64,000 nucleotides of DNA from Sweltsa coloradensis. Taxonomy: Eukaryota; Arthropoda; Insecta; Plecoptera; Chloroperlidae. The stretch is taken from the NCBI GenBank assembly GCA_024449915.1, contig JAMZAV010001050.1:124001-188000 (forward strand), given 5' to 3'. Position 1 is the first letter of the stretch. Each line of letters opens with the position of its first letter. Position numbers and translations under genes: made by a program. This document shows positions 51,727 to 63,340 of this stretch, in pieces. The notes beneath the pieces are model-generated. The model saw nothing but the letters and a program-made list of their open reading frames with translations, was not told the DNA's origin and made no database searches.

Positions 51727-52187
51727 CAGTCTTGGGCACGTTCCCCCAAAAATGGAACTTTGAAAAGTTAAGTTACTTCTGGCAAAAAAGGAACTGAGAC
51801 GTTCCTCGTTCCTTTTCAATTGAAATGTTCCTCGTTCCTCAAAAGGAACTTAGTTCATTTCACGTTCCATATACCATCACTGATTTAAACAATAATAAAT
51901 GTGAAATATGTTAATTTATCATTACTCTTATTTATTGAAGTGAGTCCCAGGCCATCTGACGAGGGTGGTGCCATTTTTAAAACACAAGATGTCACATTGA
52001 TATTTTTCATACTGCAGTTTATCCAGACGGCGAAAGGAACTTATAAAGGAACGTTAAATTCGTTCCAAGTTCCCACGAAATAGTAACTTTGACGTTACAA
52101 GTTCCTGATCAAAAAAAAGGAACGCATTTCCACAAAAGTTCCTGAAAAAGGAACGCATTACTAGGAACGCGTTCCTCCCCAAGACTG
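51727..52187. mobile_element. Non-autonomous hAT element, 461 bp, 8-bp target duplication
   Basis: Inverted ends cagtcttggg and ccccaagactg with exact 8-bp duplication caaatcac (51719-51726 and 52188-52195). Subterminal ggaac/gttcc motifs are dense (ggaacgcgttcc palindrome near the right end). No coding capacity. The terminus matches the fragment at 8297. Confidence 0.9.
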
Positions 52188-52900
52188 CAAATCACGTGTA
52201 CATATTATTGTTGTAAATAGGCTATAGTGTCAATGTTGCACAAGAAAATAAACAAGGTGTCACATGGTAACATGGCACTGTGTATACAGATGGGTACCGG
52301 TACAGTAAAATATTTGCTAGTTCAGAATATATATATTTTCACAGTTTTTCAAAAGACAAATCTCCTCGTCTTGCAAGATACAAATCCTAGCTAGCGAAAA
52401 TTAAAAAATGGAATAATTTGTTTTTTAAAACATATCTGAGTACGTTCCGATAATTTCGTAGAATAGGATTATGAAATTGCCAACAATCTGAAACTAAAGT
52501 TAAGGAAAATGTAAGATCAAAATGAGAATTGAAGAACACTAACAGTTCCTTCTGTCAAATTGAGAAGTACATTAGAAGTGCATGTAAAGAAGGAATAAAT
52601 GCCTACGTATACCCTGGCTAGAAACAAACGTGATCTTATTGAAAACAACGTTTACACCAAACAAAAAGCAGAAAATTGTAAGTACGGGTAATGTGATCAC
52701 ACTGACTATTCAACTCAACTAGTACCTAGTCTTGACTGCGCGCCCATTGAAGCGTTCGCGCGCAGTCGTCTCTCGGAGCCAGGCGCGGTAGACCACCATC
52801 TACGTCACGCCGCGTGACGTCACCAACTAACAAAATTGCTCACCAGTCGAGTAAATTCGGGCCGATTTCTTTCATTTTTGTTTCTAAATTCTTCAAATAA

Positions 52901-53674
52901 CTAGGAAAACGCTTAAGTCCCGCCGCCTTGTTGGATGAGCGTAATTGGTGCATTGAGCTGCCATATGTGACAGTTATGCGGGTTTTCTGTTGTTCTGTGA
53001 AAAAATCATTACGAAGTTGAAGATTTTTTAAAATTAAATTAAATTAAATTAAAAATTACGTTAAATTTTTAATTTATTTAATTAATCGTAATTTAAAAAA
53101 GGAAAAAATGTAATATTGAAATTTTCTAAGAAAAATTATACGGTTGTGTACAAATTTTACACGAATATATAAATTTATAAAATTAAGGTTCTGTGAAAAA
53201 ATCATTACAATAGGATAAAGCATGGAGGTGTTAAAAGTCAAAGAATTGTTTTAAAAAAGAAAAAAAACGTAAAATTTCGATTTTCATGAGAAATAGCTTT
53301 TCGATTGCGCACAAATTTCCCACGAATACCTAAATTCATAAAATTAAGGATCTGTGAAAAAATCATTAAAATCGGATGAAGCATGTATAAGCTGAAGAAT
53401 TTTTTTTTAAATCAAAAAAATCGTAAAATTGCGATATTAATGAGAAATAATTTTCCGATTGCGCTAAAAAATGTGGCAGTTCTAAGTTCAGAGATTTCGA
53501 AGGCCTCCATAAAATTTCATCGTAATTGGTGTATCGGTTTAGCCGGAATCGTGTTAACAAACACACAAAAATACAAACAGAAAAAAAGAAAAGAAAAAAA
53601 AGGAAAAACATTCCGGATTTTTTTCTCCAGTGTAGTGAAATGGAATCTTTGCTTCGCTCGCTACGCTCATCCAA
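52901..53674 (-). mobile_element. Helentron-like element, family 1, full length
   Basis: On + it begins ctaggaaaacgcttaagtcc and ends gctcgctacgctcatccaa. The inverted copy of the 5' end (ttggatgagcgtaattggtg) lies about 30 nt from the CTAG. The interior has three AT-rich modules and a poly-purine run. Flanks are aaataa on the left and ttacagg on the right, with no obvious target duplication, as expected for rolling-circle elements. Confidence 0.6.
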
Positions 53675-53998
53675 TTACAGGTTCAACATATGTTCCCAAC
53701 AATACTATCTGATCCTATGCCTTTAAATAAGGTACAAGGTAGGCCTATAAATGATAAGGGTACATCTTGTAGGCCATTTTTATGGCACTTGCATACCGGC
53801 TAGCGGTCTGAAAATTTGAAAGAAAACTCGAATCTACCGCGTCTCTCGGAATGCCAAACCTGAAGGGCGTAAGTCCTACCATTCCCGAGCTACGTGTTAG
53901 CCCGCCCCCAAGAGTTTTGAGTCTAGTTGGTATTAGGGCACGTCAACTGTAAGGTCAAGGCGCCACTGTAGCCTATGGTAGGCTAGGTAGGAAAGACC

Positions 53999-54090
53999 CA
54001 CGATGTCTAGATCCAGCCGTAGGTAGGGGGAGGAAAGGGAATATTACCGGGTACACAATACACGACTCGCTCACTCGTCCAACAATGGAA
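53999..54090. mobile_element. Half of the family 2 palindromic module
   Basis: The stretch tctagatccagccgtaggta, gaatattaccgggtac and cacgactcgctcactcgtcc matches the right half of the palindromes at 19.3, 33.2 and 49.3 kb, without the CTAG end. Confidence 0.45.
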
Positions 54091-54166
54091 ATTTCACTTT
54101 ATGGAGGCTTGCTAAAAAAAACTAAACAAGTAGTACTGTATGTCTATTAAAGTATTTTTTTTGGAA

Positions 54167-55672
54167 CTAGGAAGCTTCGCAAACGCTTTTTCAGGCGCGT
54201 TGTTGGATGAGCGTATTTTTTTTAGACGAAAAAATCGTAAAATTGCGATTTTCGTAAGAAATAATTTTTCGATTGCGTTCAAATTTCACATTTATATATA
54301 AATTCATAAAATTAGGGTTCTGTAAAAAAATCATTACAATCGGATAAAGCATGTAGGTGTTATAAGCCGAAGAATTTTTTTTTTAAACAACAAAAGTGAA
54401 AAATTGCGATTTTCATGAGAAATAATTTTTAGATTACGCTCAAATTTCACACGAATATATTAATTCATAAAATTAAGGTTCTGTGAAAAAACCATTACAT
54501 ACGAATAAAGCATGTAGTTGTTATAAGTCGAAGAATTTAAAAAAAAATCAAAAAAAATCGTAAAATTGCGATTTTCATGAGAAATAATTTTTCGATTGCG
54601 CTCAAAAACGTGGCAGTTCTTGGTTCAGAGATTTCGAAGGCCTCCAGAAAATTACATCGCAATTGGAGTATCGGTTTAGCCGGAATCTTGTTAACAAACA
54701 CACAAAAATACAATGTTGGGTAAGTTCCCAAAAAAAAGGAACTTATAAAGTTAAGGGTACTTGGCCTTCAAATGGAACTTTTAAAAGTTACAGTTCCTTC
54801 ACAAAAAAAGGAACTTTTGAGTTCCTGAAATATAAAAGTTCCTGGTTAAAAGTTCCTTTATCAGATAAATTATGTTACATAGGATTTAGGTTGCGATTTT
54901 TTAGCCCCGTCGTCGCTAGCAAATATGACAGATTCATCAATCGAGGTTATGTCTCCTAAAAATGATATGCTACTGTTTTTTAATCAACTAATTTTTATAT
55001 TTGTATCAGCAAAATTCGTTTTCAGATGTATAAACATGGTGGGTTTTGTCATCACTAAGTGTGAAAGGAACTTCTAAAACTTTATTGAAAGTTACCATAA
55101 ATTTGTAACTTTTGTGTTAAAAGTTCCTCTAACTAAAAATGGAACGCGTTCCTTAAAAAGTTCCCGAAAAAAGAACGCGTTCCTAGGAACGCGTTCTTTT
55201 TAAAAGTTCCTACCCAACACTACAAAAATACAAACAGAAAAAATAAGAAAAATGAAAAAAAACGTACAATTGCGATTTTCATGAGAAATAATCTTTGGAT
55301 TGCGCTAAAAAACGTGGCAGTTCTAAGTCCAGAGATTTTGAAGGCCTCCAGAAAATTTCATCGAAATTGGAGTATCGGTTTAGCTGGAATCGTGTTAACA
55401 AACACACAAAAACACAAACAGAAAAATCGAAAATAATCGTAAAATTGCAATTTTCATGAGAAATAATTTTTCGAACTATTTTTCCCACGTGGCAGTTCTA
55501 AGTTCAGAGATTTCAAAGGTCTCCAGAAAATTTCATCGCAATAAGAGTATCGGTTTAGCCGGAATCGGGTTCACAAACACACAAAAATACAGAAAAAAAG
55601 GAAAGAAAAAAAACATTCCGTTTTTTTTTTCCTCCAGTGTAGTGAAATGGAATCTTCGCTACGCTCATCCAA
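54167..55672 (-). mobile_element. Helentron-like element, family 1, with repeated 5' modules and a hAT insertion
   Basis: On + it starts ctaggaagcttcgcaaacgc and ends cgctacgctcatccaa. The interior has the usual AT-rich modules, but the 5' module containing gtatcggtttagc and ggaatc is present three times (about 54620-54710, 55300-55420, 55480-55590) instead of once. The first repeat is split by a hAT element (54711-55222). The extra modules suggest internal duplication. Confidence 0.55.
54711..55222. mobile_element. Non-autonomous hAT element, 512 bp, 8-bp target duplication
   Basis: Left end caatgttgggtaagttcc and right end ggaacttttaaaaag-type complement finishing cccaacacta, with exact 8-bp duplication caaaaata (54703-54710 and 55223-55230). 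Internally packed with ggaac and aagttcc motifs like the 43.3- and 51.7-kb copies. Inserted into a family-1 Helentron-like copy. Confidence 0.85.
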
Positions 55673-57748
55673 CTACATAGATTCTTGCATCAATGGCTGA
55701 AAGTGAAATATTGTGTGAGAGGAACAATTGGGAAAAAACAAAAATACCATCAGATCATTATTAGGAGGCCAAATAGGCCCTTTTTTATTTCACACATGAC
55801 AGTGTCTGGTGTTTTTGGTATCGGACTAACAACTCGAGTTGCGTTTCTCTGGCCAGTGTAATGTTGATTCAGATTTTAAAATATCAAACTTAATTTAGTT
55901 CTAGTACTAGAAGCTACTTGAACTACCACTCGTTAGGCTTGACAAACTTGAGCTTGTAATCACTAGCTGAGCCCCCGTCACAGACCACTCAATAGCAAAT
56001 CTGTTTCTCATCTAGCGACTCGGGCTAGAGTTTTAGTAGCAGTGTTTGTTAGAACACTCTTCTGCAATGTACTATTAATTGTCAACACATTTGCTAACTC
56101 AAAGTTACCACTAGCACTAGGTAATAAATATCTAGATGATAACAAGTGAGCTGCATTTGGTTCCCGCCAGGAGACGATCTTAGGTCGTGAGCCTAGTCCC
56201 ACCATAGCGATACTGACAGGAAATACGTATGATTGATTGATAACTGTCACAGAGTTGTTGATATGAATCTAGAAGGTTGGTTGCCTGAGACGTGAAGTGA
56301 ATTGTACACACTACACAACAGGCAGGCAAGATACTGATGTACAGAAGACCACTAGAGCTGCGAGACAATATTCAGTCCACCGACTCGACTTGCGAGCAAT
56401 TACAAAGCCGCTGAATATCGCCACGCACCTCAGATTATTCAACCCAAATACAATTTTAGTTGTTATATTTTATACAAATATACTATGAGGTAACCAAATC
56501 ATCGGGATCTGCCTCGAGTTGTGCAGTCAGTGTTTTATTTTACTTTTTATTGATATTTGGAACCAAACTCAAAACATACATTTAAAAAATATATTTCCTG
56601 GGTGAATATCAACTTGCTAGCAAATCAAAACACAACTTGATTTTTTAAAGTGAGCTGCAAGTAAAACTGATTGCCAAATTCCTTGCAATGAAACATTATA
56701 GCTTCTGTATTTAGGCCTAGCTCGAATGTCCACACATCCCAGCCGAGTACCTACAATCATTATAAAAAGCAGTAGACAAGTACAGTTAATTTAAAACATT
56801 ACAGTCCGATATTAAAATGAAGCGTTGTGTAGTTAGGTAAAATACCCTCCGATGTGAAATAATACACTCTACACAAAAATACATAATCTGCACAAGGTTG
56901 TATTGTGTACATTAAGTAATAATAACAGGAAATAAATAAAAAGCAACAGAAACAAGAGAACAAATAAATATTTAGAATAAACATAATAATCAAGGATGCA
57001 CAGCACAGGATATTATTAGGTGCATCGGGTACTTAACAACTAGAGAACAATATTAAATATATGACAATAAACTGAGAGATAACCATAAGTGGAAGATAAA
57101 GCTGTAAGCAAATAAAGTATTAAATTAACGTCTTTCTTTCTTTATTGTCGAGCCAACATCACCAATATCGTTGCTCATGCTGGGCGTGGGCGACATTGAG
57201 CTAGAGAACGCCGTGACCATATCTCATTGAATGTCTGAGCCGGACGTCAAACCAACCTTCCTACAACCCAATCAAGAGTCGTTACAATAGTAGAAGAAAT
57301 CCAAACCAACCTTCTTACAACCCAATCAAGAGTCGTTACAAAAAGTTGCTTCAATCAGTTTTCACTCTTAAATTAAAATGTAGGTAGGCCTACGTACATA
57401 GTAATTATTGTGACTTGTGTAGCAAGCTTATTTAAGAACACAAAGTACATGCAGCATGTGTGTGTGACGGCACAATTGCTTAACACAGTAGAACCTGGCA
57501 CGTACAAAACTTATTCCTTGCTTATAGTTGTAAGTAGTACATACATACCATCCATTTCATCACCATTATTAACTTATTACATATTGTGATCAGAGTCAAC
57601 CTAGCCATAGCATAGCATAGCAGCGGACTCGAACTACTGCGCACTGCAGTGAAGGAGACCCAAGTAGTGCAACATATGACAAAACATAACGACAGATGGA
57701 TTGAGCTTGTGAGCGACTTAATTATGCTCGGAGGGGGATATACTAGCT
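55673..57748. other. Anonymous region right of the Helentron-like copy
   Basis: About 2 kb without recognisable genes. It contains a 39-bp direct duplication (57249-57287 and 57303-57341, aaccaaccttcctacaaccc then aatcaagagtcgttacaa) with a 54-bp offset. The stretch 57156-57240 is open on the minus strand from an ATG (MVTAFSSSMSPTPSMS), but no splice context was confirmed. Confidence 0.35.
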
Positions 57749-57985
57749 CCAACGAAAGAATGCAGAAGCTTTGTACTTTGTAGTAGTGGAGGTAGTATGA
57801 ATGAGCGGTAAAAGGAATGACGCATTCGTGTATGAAAGAGAAATATCTTTTACCAATAAGTAAAAATTAACTGTGCCAGATCACAGAGTTACATGTGCTA
57901 GATTCACGCTGAGCTAGCGTGAATAGAGTTCACAAAGTTGTTATGTTGGGAAAACAATTTCGAGCTATCTGCATTCTTTCGTTGG
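57749..57985. mobile_element. MITE candidate with 18-bp perfect terminal inverted repeat
   Basis: Ends ccaacgaaagaatgcaga and tctgcattctttcgttgg, 237 bp apart. A second perfect palindrome lies inside (ttcacgctgagctagcgtga). Target duplication not obvious. Confidence 0.5.
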
Positions 57986-58497
57986 AACGCTTAACAGATA
58001 CCAAAATTGCTATCAAGAAAGGCAGTAAAAAACTGGTTGGCCCTAAATTCAGGTTAAAATCCAAACAGCAGATTAATTCCCGCAATATCACAAGTAATTA
58101 ATATTGTATGTTAATCACATTACGGCAAAGGCAAACCATATTGCACAAAAATAATGAAATTATTAATCTTATACGATTATATTCACCGCTGACATCCCTA
58201 GTTGTAAGGGGTACCGTAACACATTTACATTGCTAAAAACTATGGCCTATTGTTGGGGTCAACAATTTAATAGAAACTAGGCATGACATTGCGAGAGTGA
58301 TCAACGAGACAGATAGGTAGAGATGTGCTAAATGTTTTTGAAAATTTTGGAAAATTCGCGCCTTAAAAATAAAAATTCACGATTTTTTGTTATTTACAAA
58401 AAACAATTTGATAATGCAAAACTTTACAACAACAAAAAAGTTTTAAATTGTCAGTATCAGGACAATTCCAGGACAATTTACGATTAATTGGATGAGC

Positions 58498-59106
58498 AAA
58501 GCGAAGACTTCAATCTTACTGACGCCTCAAAAAATTTAGCTCCAATGTTTTTTTGTTTTTTTTCCTGTCTGTTTGTTTGCGCTCTACCGGGCAAACAGCA
58601 TATGCGATCTTGATGAAAATTGGAGGGGACCTACGAAATCTATGAACTTAGACCTGCCACGTTTTTGGGTACAATCGAAGAAATATTCCTCATGAATATC
58701 ATACTTTTACGATTTTTTTCAATTTTAAGTGCATTATTTTCGTGACATTTGGGCTGATTCTGACCAAACAGGTGGGGCTACAACGTTCATATTTTACATG
58801 GACATTAAGGTAATGGTGATGTATTGCTTTCTGAAAGAAAAAGTTGAAAAAGTTAGCCAGAATCCATAGAATAAAGGTCTTAAAATGAGCTTTTTGAGGT
58901 TTATAATAACAAGTAACAAAAATCTTGACAACAATCACCTACAATGCATTCAAAAAGCACTTGCAAAGGAAAAGTGGTCCTACGCAAACTAAAAACTTAC
59001 AAAAAAGCTCATCCATCAACGCGGCTGGACTGGACCCACTGAAAATCAGTTATATAACTGAGTGGGTAGACTGAAAATACAATTTATTTATTTAAGCATT
59101 TTCCTA
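58498..59106 (+). mobile_element. Diverged Helentron-like element, family 1 relative
   Basis: Starts ttggatgagcaaagcgaaga and ends agcattttccta after catccatcaacgcggctgga. The interior differs from other family-1 copies and includes the repeat shared with 21100-21260. A SINE tail (59031-59095) splits its 3' end. Confidence 0.5.
59031..59095 (+). mobile_element. SINE tail fragment inside Helentron-like 3' end
   Basis: Reads acccactgaaaatcagttat, then gagtgggtagactgaaaata and a tttattta tail. It lies between cggctggact and agcattttccta, parts of one Helentron-like terminus. Confidence 0.55.
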
Positions 59107-59211
59107 CTTTAAAAGAAAAACAAGCACATGAGAGTGAGAATCAGTTTTAATTTTGAGCTCAATTTCAGCCTTCAGTTTTCAACGTTTCCGACAGTTTTTA
59201 CCATAATTCAT

Positions 59212-59430
59212 TTCGACTACCCGGAGCCTCCACCAAAATTACGAAATCATACATTTTTTGTGCAATGATGATATTTTGATATGAAGCATTTTGAGCATAC
59301 TCTAGTACAAACAATTATTATGATCACACAATTGCATATTATGACCCGGCACCTCCACCATATGTACCAGCCAGGATTAATTTAATTTAGACTACCTACC
59401 CGGCACCTCCACCAAAACTTTGAAAAAAAA
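59212..59430. repeat. CCGGCACCTCCACC-bearing dispersed repeat, second copy
   Basis: Contains three copies of a ctacccgg-cctccaccaaaa motif and shares tatgacccggcacctccacc and ccagccagg with 16790-16950. Confidence 0.55.
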
Positions 59431-59707
59431 AGTTCGTGGCCTAAATCCCGTTTAACCCTCCGTCACTTGCGCGGAATTTCTTAACACCATCCCTCGCGTG
59501 GGGTTTCTCAAACCCCAAATTATTTTGGGCTGTAATTAGTGCAGTAGGATGTTTTGGGTACTTCTTTCTGTGCTCATATGATTTGTGGAACTACAATGTA
59601 GGTGGTGGTTACTGGGAGGAAGTGAAATAAAATGCCAATGAACCTTTTTGTATAAAATATTTTTTTATTGTATTTTTCAGATTAAAAAAATGGACATTTT
59701 CAAAATA

Positions 59708-60124
59708 CTAGGAAAACGCTCAAGTCCCGTCGCGTTGTTGAGCAAGCACCGGTAGGTGCAACACGACCCGAGTACGAGTTACATACGAATAAGTCTTTAA
59801 GGTCTTGACCGATTTAGCTGAAAATTTGTAAAATAGGAGAGAATGTTGTACTTATTGACCCTGCAAAATTTCATAACGATCAGAACATTTTTATTTTTTT
59901 ATTTTATTTTTTATAACCAACGATCGGATTTTGTTCGAAAACTATACAGCAGCCCGCATAGGTGGTATGTACATGTGTGCAAAATTTCAGGTCGATCAGA
60001 GAAACGGTGTGACCTGTACCGAAGCAGTAAGAGAAAAAAAACAAAAAAAACAGACAGACAGACAGACAGACAGACATTCGAGCCATAAGAGTAAAGTGGA
60101 GACGCTCGCTACGCTCGCTCAATT
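59708..60124 (-). mobile_element. Helentron-like element, family 3, copy 1
   Basis: On + it begins ctaggaaaacgctcaagtcc and ends gacgctcgctacgctcgctc then aatt. The inverted partner of the 5' end (ttgagcaagcacc) lies about 30 nt inside the CTAG end. The interior has aaatttcaggtcgatcagag and a GACA microsatellite (60051-60075). Nested in the piggyBac-type element. Confidence 0.6.
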
Positions 60125-60126
60125 AA

Positions 60127-60530
60127 CTAGGAAAACGCTAAAGTCCCGTCGCGTTGTTGAGCGAGCACCGGTACGTGCAACACAACCCGAGTACGACATT
60201 CCCATAATGTTACATACCAATAAGTCTTTAAGGTCTTGACCGATTTAGCTGACGATTTGTAAATTAGGAGAGAATGTTGTACTTATTGACTCTGCAAAAT
60301 TTCACAACGATCGGAACATTTTAATTTTTTTATTTCATTTTTTATTTTCAAACGATCGGATTTTGTCCAAAAACTATACAGCAACCTGCATAGGTGGTAT
60401 GTACATGTGTGCAAAATTTCAGGTCGATCAGAGAAACGGTGCGACCTGTACCGAAGCAGTAACAGAAAGAAAAAAAAAACAGGCATTCGAGCCATAAGAG
60501 TCAAGTGAAGACGCTCGCTGCGCTCACTCA
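60127..60530 (-). mobile_element. Helentron-like element, family 3, copy 2 (tandem)
   Basis: Same orientation as copy 1 and separated from it by two bases. Begins ctaggaaaacgctaaagtcc and ends gacgctcgctgcgctcactc. Lacks the long GACA run. The pair is about 90 percent alike by eye. Confidence 0.6.
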
Positions 60531-61104
60531 AAAAAAGGTGTCAAAATAATGCAATTTTTTAAAGTTTTGTTTTACTTTTTAGTAATAAACATGAACCAGT
60601 TTGTATATTGCAAGAAGAATTTTTCCAAAATTTCCAAATTTAAGCCAAAATAGCATTGAGTTTCTGTATGCAGTTACAGTAACGTGATCACTCGCGCGGG
60701 GTTTCAGCAACCCCAGCCACGTTCAGACCGGCAATATAACAATACTAAAAGCCCTAATGATTAGACGGTTACAAATTTCGCTAACAGATAGAGTGACTTG
60801 AAGGTACTGAGAATCTAGAGTCGGTAAAACAGTCCGATGCAGAGAAACAGAGTCGAATGTAGACCCTGGGGTTTGTAGAACCCCACGCGAGGGACCGAGG
60901 GTTAAAGACATAATTGCTAATTTTGCCACTAGTTCGCGGTATCAACTAAAATGTCGCAAAAGTTCGCGAATTGGAAATTGGTACCGTTCAATCACAATTC
61001 AGGTGATTCATGTGCAAACTGAATTTGAAGGGATTATTGCAACTTTAAAAAAAATCGTGAATTTCGTTAGCATCATTTATTTTATGCACATCTCTACAGA
61101 TAGG

Positions 61105-62685
61105 GAATGAACAGTGACCTGAAATATAGTACCCCTAGGCAGTTTGCAATAGAAAAACACAAAAACAAACATAGAAGAAGAGACCTCTGGTTTGCCATGT
61201 TTCGCCCATCGATGACAACATGGGCGTCTGCACGATTTTTCGTAGGGGGGGGGGGACAATCAATTGTAGGGGTCCCTAAGGGGCTTGGGGAAAGCCCCAG
61301 CCGCAGGAGGCCAAAATTTTATCCTCAAGACGTCTTTTACAACGAGATGAAGTATTATTTAATTTATTTTGAAAGGAAAGATAAAGTGACTCAAGACATT
61401 AAAAGTAAATATATTGTTTTCATCTTTTGACTCGATTTTTTAAGATAATTTTGCTATTTTGAGTTTGAAAAAATACCAATTTAGGTTTTAATGAATATTT
61501 TGGAGAAGGAAATATCTCGCAATATTTTATCCTTAAGGCGGATTTGACAGAGATTTGATGGAAAGATGAAGTGTCCATGTTAGTAAACTATCATCTTTTG
61601 ACATTAGTACTTTGCATTATAAAATTGGTGCTCGTCACATTGCAAGGCATAGATGACACCAGCATCGAGCTACTTTGCTATTTTGAGCTTCTGTTCTACA
61701 ACGACTCGCAGTCACCACTTACATTCTTGAGACATTATATATCAAACTAGTGGATTAAAATCTTTTCAGTGGTTAAAAAGCTTTTACCCAAACCAGATAA
61801 CAACCTCGGACCTCATTCCCTGACGATGGGTCTAGAAGGTCTAGACAAACACTATTAAAATAACAAATGTTGGGGGGGAAAGATTGATAGGGGGCTGGGA
61901 GCCAACAGGTTACCTTGAAAGAGTTTGGCAGCTGTGTACGGTCACATAAATATACCCTCTATAGCCTAATACACAAATAAATATAGCATTACGACACAAT
62001 ATTAAATACGCCTAACTTGTGCTACACGTAGGAAACATATTTAAATCTAAGAATTAAAACATTAACTTTAATTCCTTAAAATAAATAAACCTCATTTTAT
62101 TCATTGCAAGTTTAGTTTGTGAAAAAGATGTGAACTGCAAAACTTTGAATGACACAAGCAACTTTAGGGACAACACTTAGTATGACAGTCTGTAACAATC
62201 AAGAATTTGAAGAAAACAAACAAAGCCACTGCCGGACACATTCAATTCACAGCCGTTTAAAATAACTTGACTGTATCCTCAGTTCAAGTAGGTTGAACCT
62301 TGCATTCCCTACTGCACACACCCGTTTTGTACAAGAGAGTCGAGCAGATGTTCAGAAAGATAAGATATAAACAATCACTGGACGGATAACCTTGGTGTCT
62401 CGCTTAGCTTCGTACACACACGTCACATCTGTGCGAGTGAATGATGAGCTGATCAACAGAGTGGGAGGTATAATATTAGTGTCGTGTTTGTTATGTGTCC
62501 AAGACGCACTCAACAGACCGTGGTCGCCAGACTAACTAAAATAGTAATCCCAACGCTACTGTTAAAAGACATCACTATTCACTGTATTCAGTAAGTCTAT
62601 CAACTGAGTTAATAGTTAATACTTAATAATATTATAATTGTTGGCCAGCATAATACTACTACATGTGCCGGTTTGTTCCCATTCT
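61105..62685. other. Anonymous region with G-run repeat
   Basis: Contains gggcgtctgcacgattttt and a 13-G run followed by aaagccccagccgcagg, the look of a widespread low-copy repeat. The rest is AT-rich and no gene was identified. Confidence 0.35.
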
Positions 62686-62689
62686 CCTC

Positions 62690-63340
62690 GAGTGCGTTCC
62701 GTTACCTGCTGGCTCTACTGGGAGCACAGTAAACAACAGTGCTAGCCTGCGCGGTCAGTAGGCCTAGAAAACGGAATGGTTCCCAGTAAAAGCATCCAGC
62801 ACAAACACTGCAGCTGTCAGAAAAATAATCGTGCAGTCAATTTAAAACATGATATTAATTATTTAGGGTAAACTTGAAGAGAAATGAAAAGATTTCACGT
62901 TTATTCTCGGTTATGGATTTAACAAATAAATTATTCTCTTGGCGGAATATTTAAAGCCGTCATCTAGCCTAGGCCTAGGCCTAAAGTCATCGACCCATTA
63001 ATTGCAAGCTATGAATTAAAAAAGAAGTGTAAGCTCGCAAATAAATATTCTTAGCTCATTCCGAATTATTATTGTCATTTTTATTCCAGTGCAATATCAA
63101 ATATCTCATTTTTCTGAACAAATAAAGCAATTTATTAACTTTGGAAGCAAACTGACATTTCAACGCCGCCATGACACTAGCTGGTTTACTGGCGATACTG
63201 AGCGAGAAACCTCCAGCACTTCCAGTTACTGGAGGCGCTGGGCCAGCAATTTACGGGACGCTCAGCACACTGCTGACAGCAGTTAACGGAACGGGTCCAG
63301 TAAAGCTGGCAGTACGTCCAGCAGGTAACGGAACGCACTC
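62690..63340. mobile_element. DNA transposon candidate with 23-bp perfect terminal inverted repeat
   Basis: The left terminus 62690-62712 (gagtgcgttccgttacctgc...) is the exact reverse complement of 63318-63340. Further ttccgtta and tactggc motifs recur next to the right end. Neighbouring tcctcga and tccttga could be a degraded target duplication. The + strand open frame at 63171-63398 is a translation of the right end, not a gene. Confidence 0.5.

Larger units (their letters stand above)
59456..60901. mobile_element. Non-autonomous piggyBac-type element with TTAA target duplication
   Basis: Flanked by TTAA on both sides (59452-59455 and 60902-60905). The ends begin ccctccgtcac and, on the other strand, ccctcggtccc. 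Both ends carry subterminal ccctcgcgtggggtt hairpins. TTAA with CCC ends is the piggyBac signature. The element is about 620 bp once the nested Helentron-like copies (59708-60530) are removed. No transposase is encoded. Confidence 0.8.
58318..61096. mobile_element. hAT-type element hosting a nest of other elements, 8-bp target duplication
   Basis: Termini tagagatgtgc and gcacatctcta are exact inverted repeats, flanked by the exact 8-bp duplication cagatagg (58310-58317 and 61097-61104). The terminal inverted repeat text is typical of hAT elements. Its 2779 bp include a diverged Helentron-like copy, a SINE tail, a ccggcacctccacc repeat and a piggyBac-type element with two further Helentron-like copies. 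Little of its own interior is left and no transposase is seen. Confidence 0.85.
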
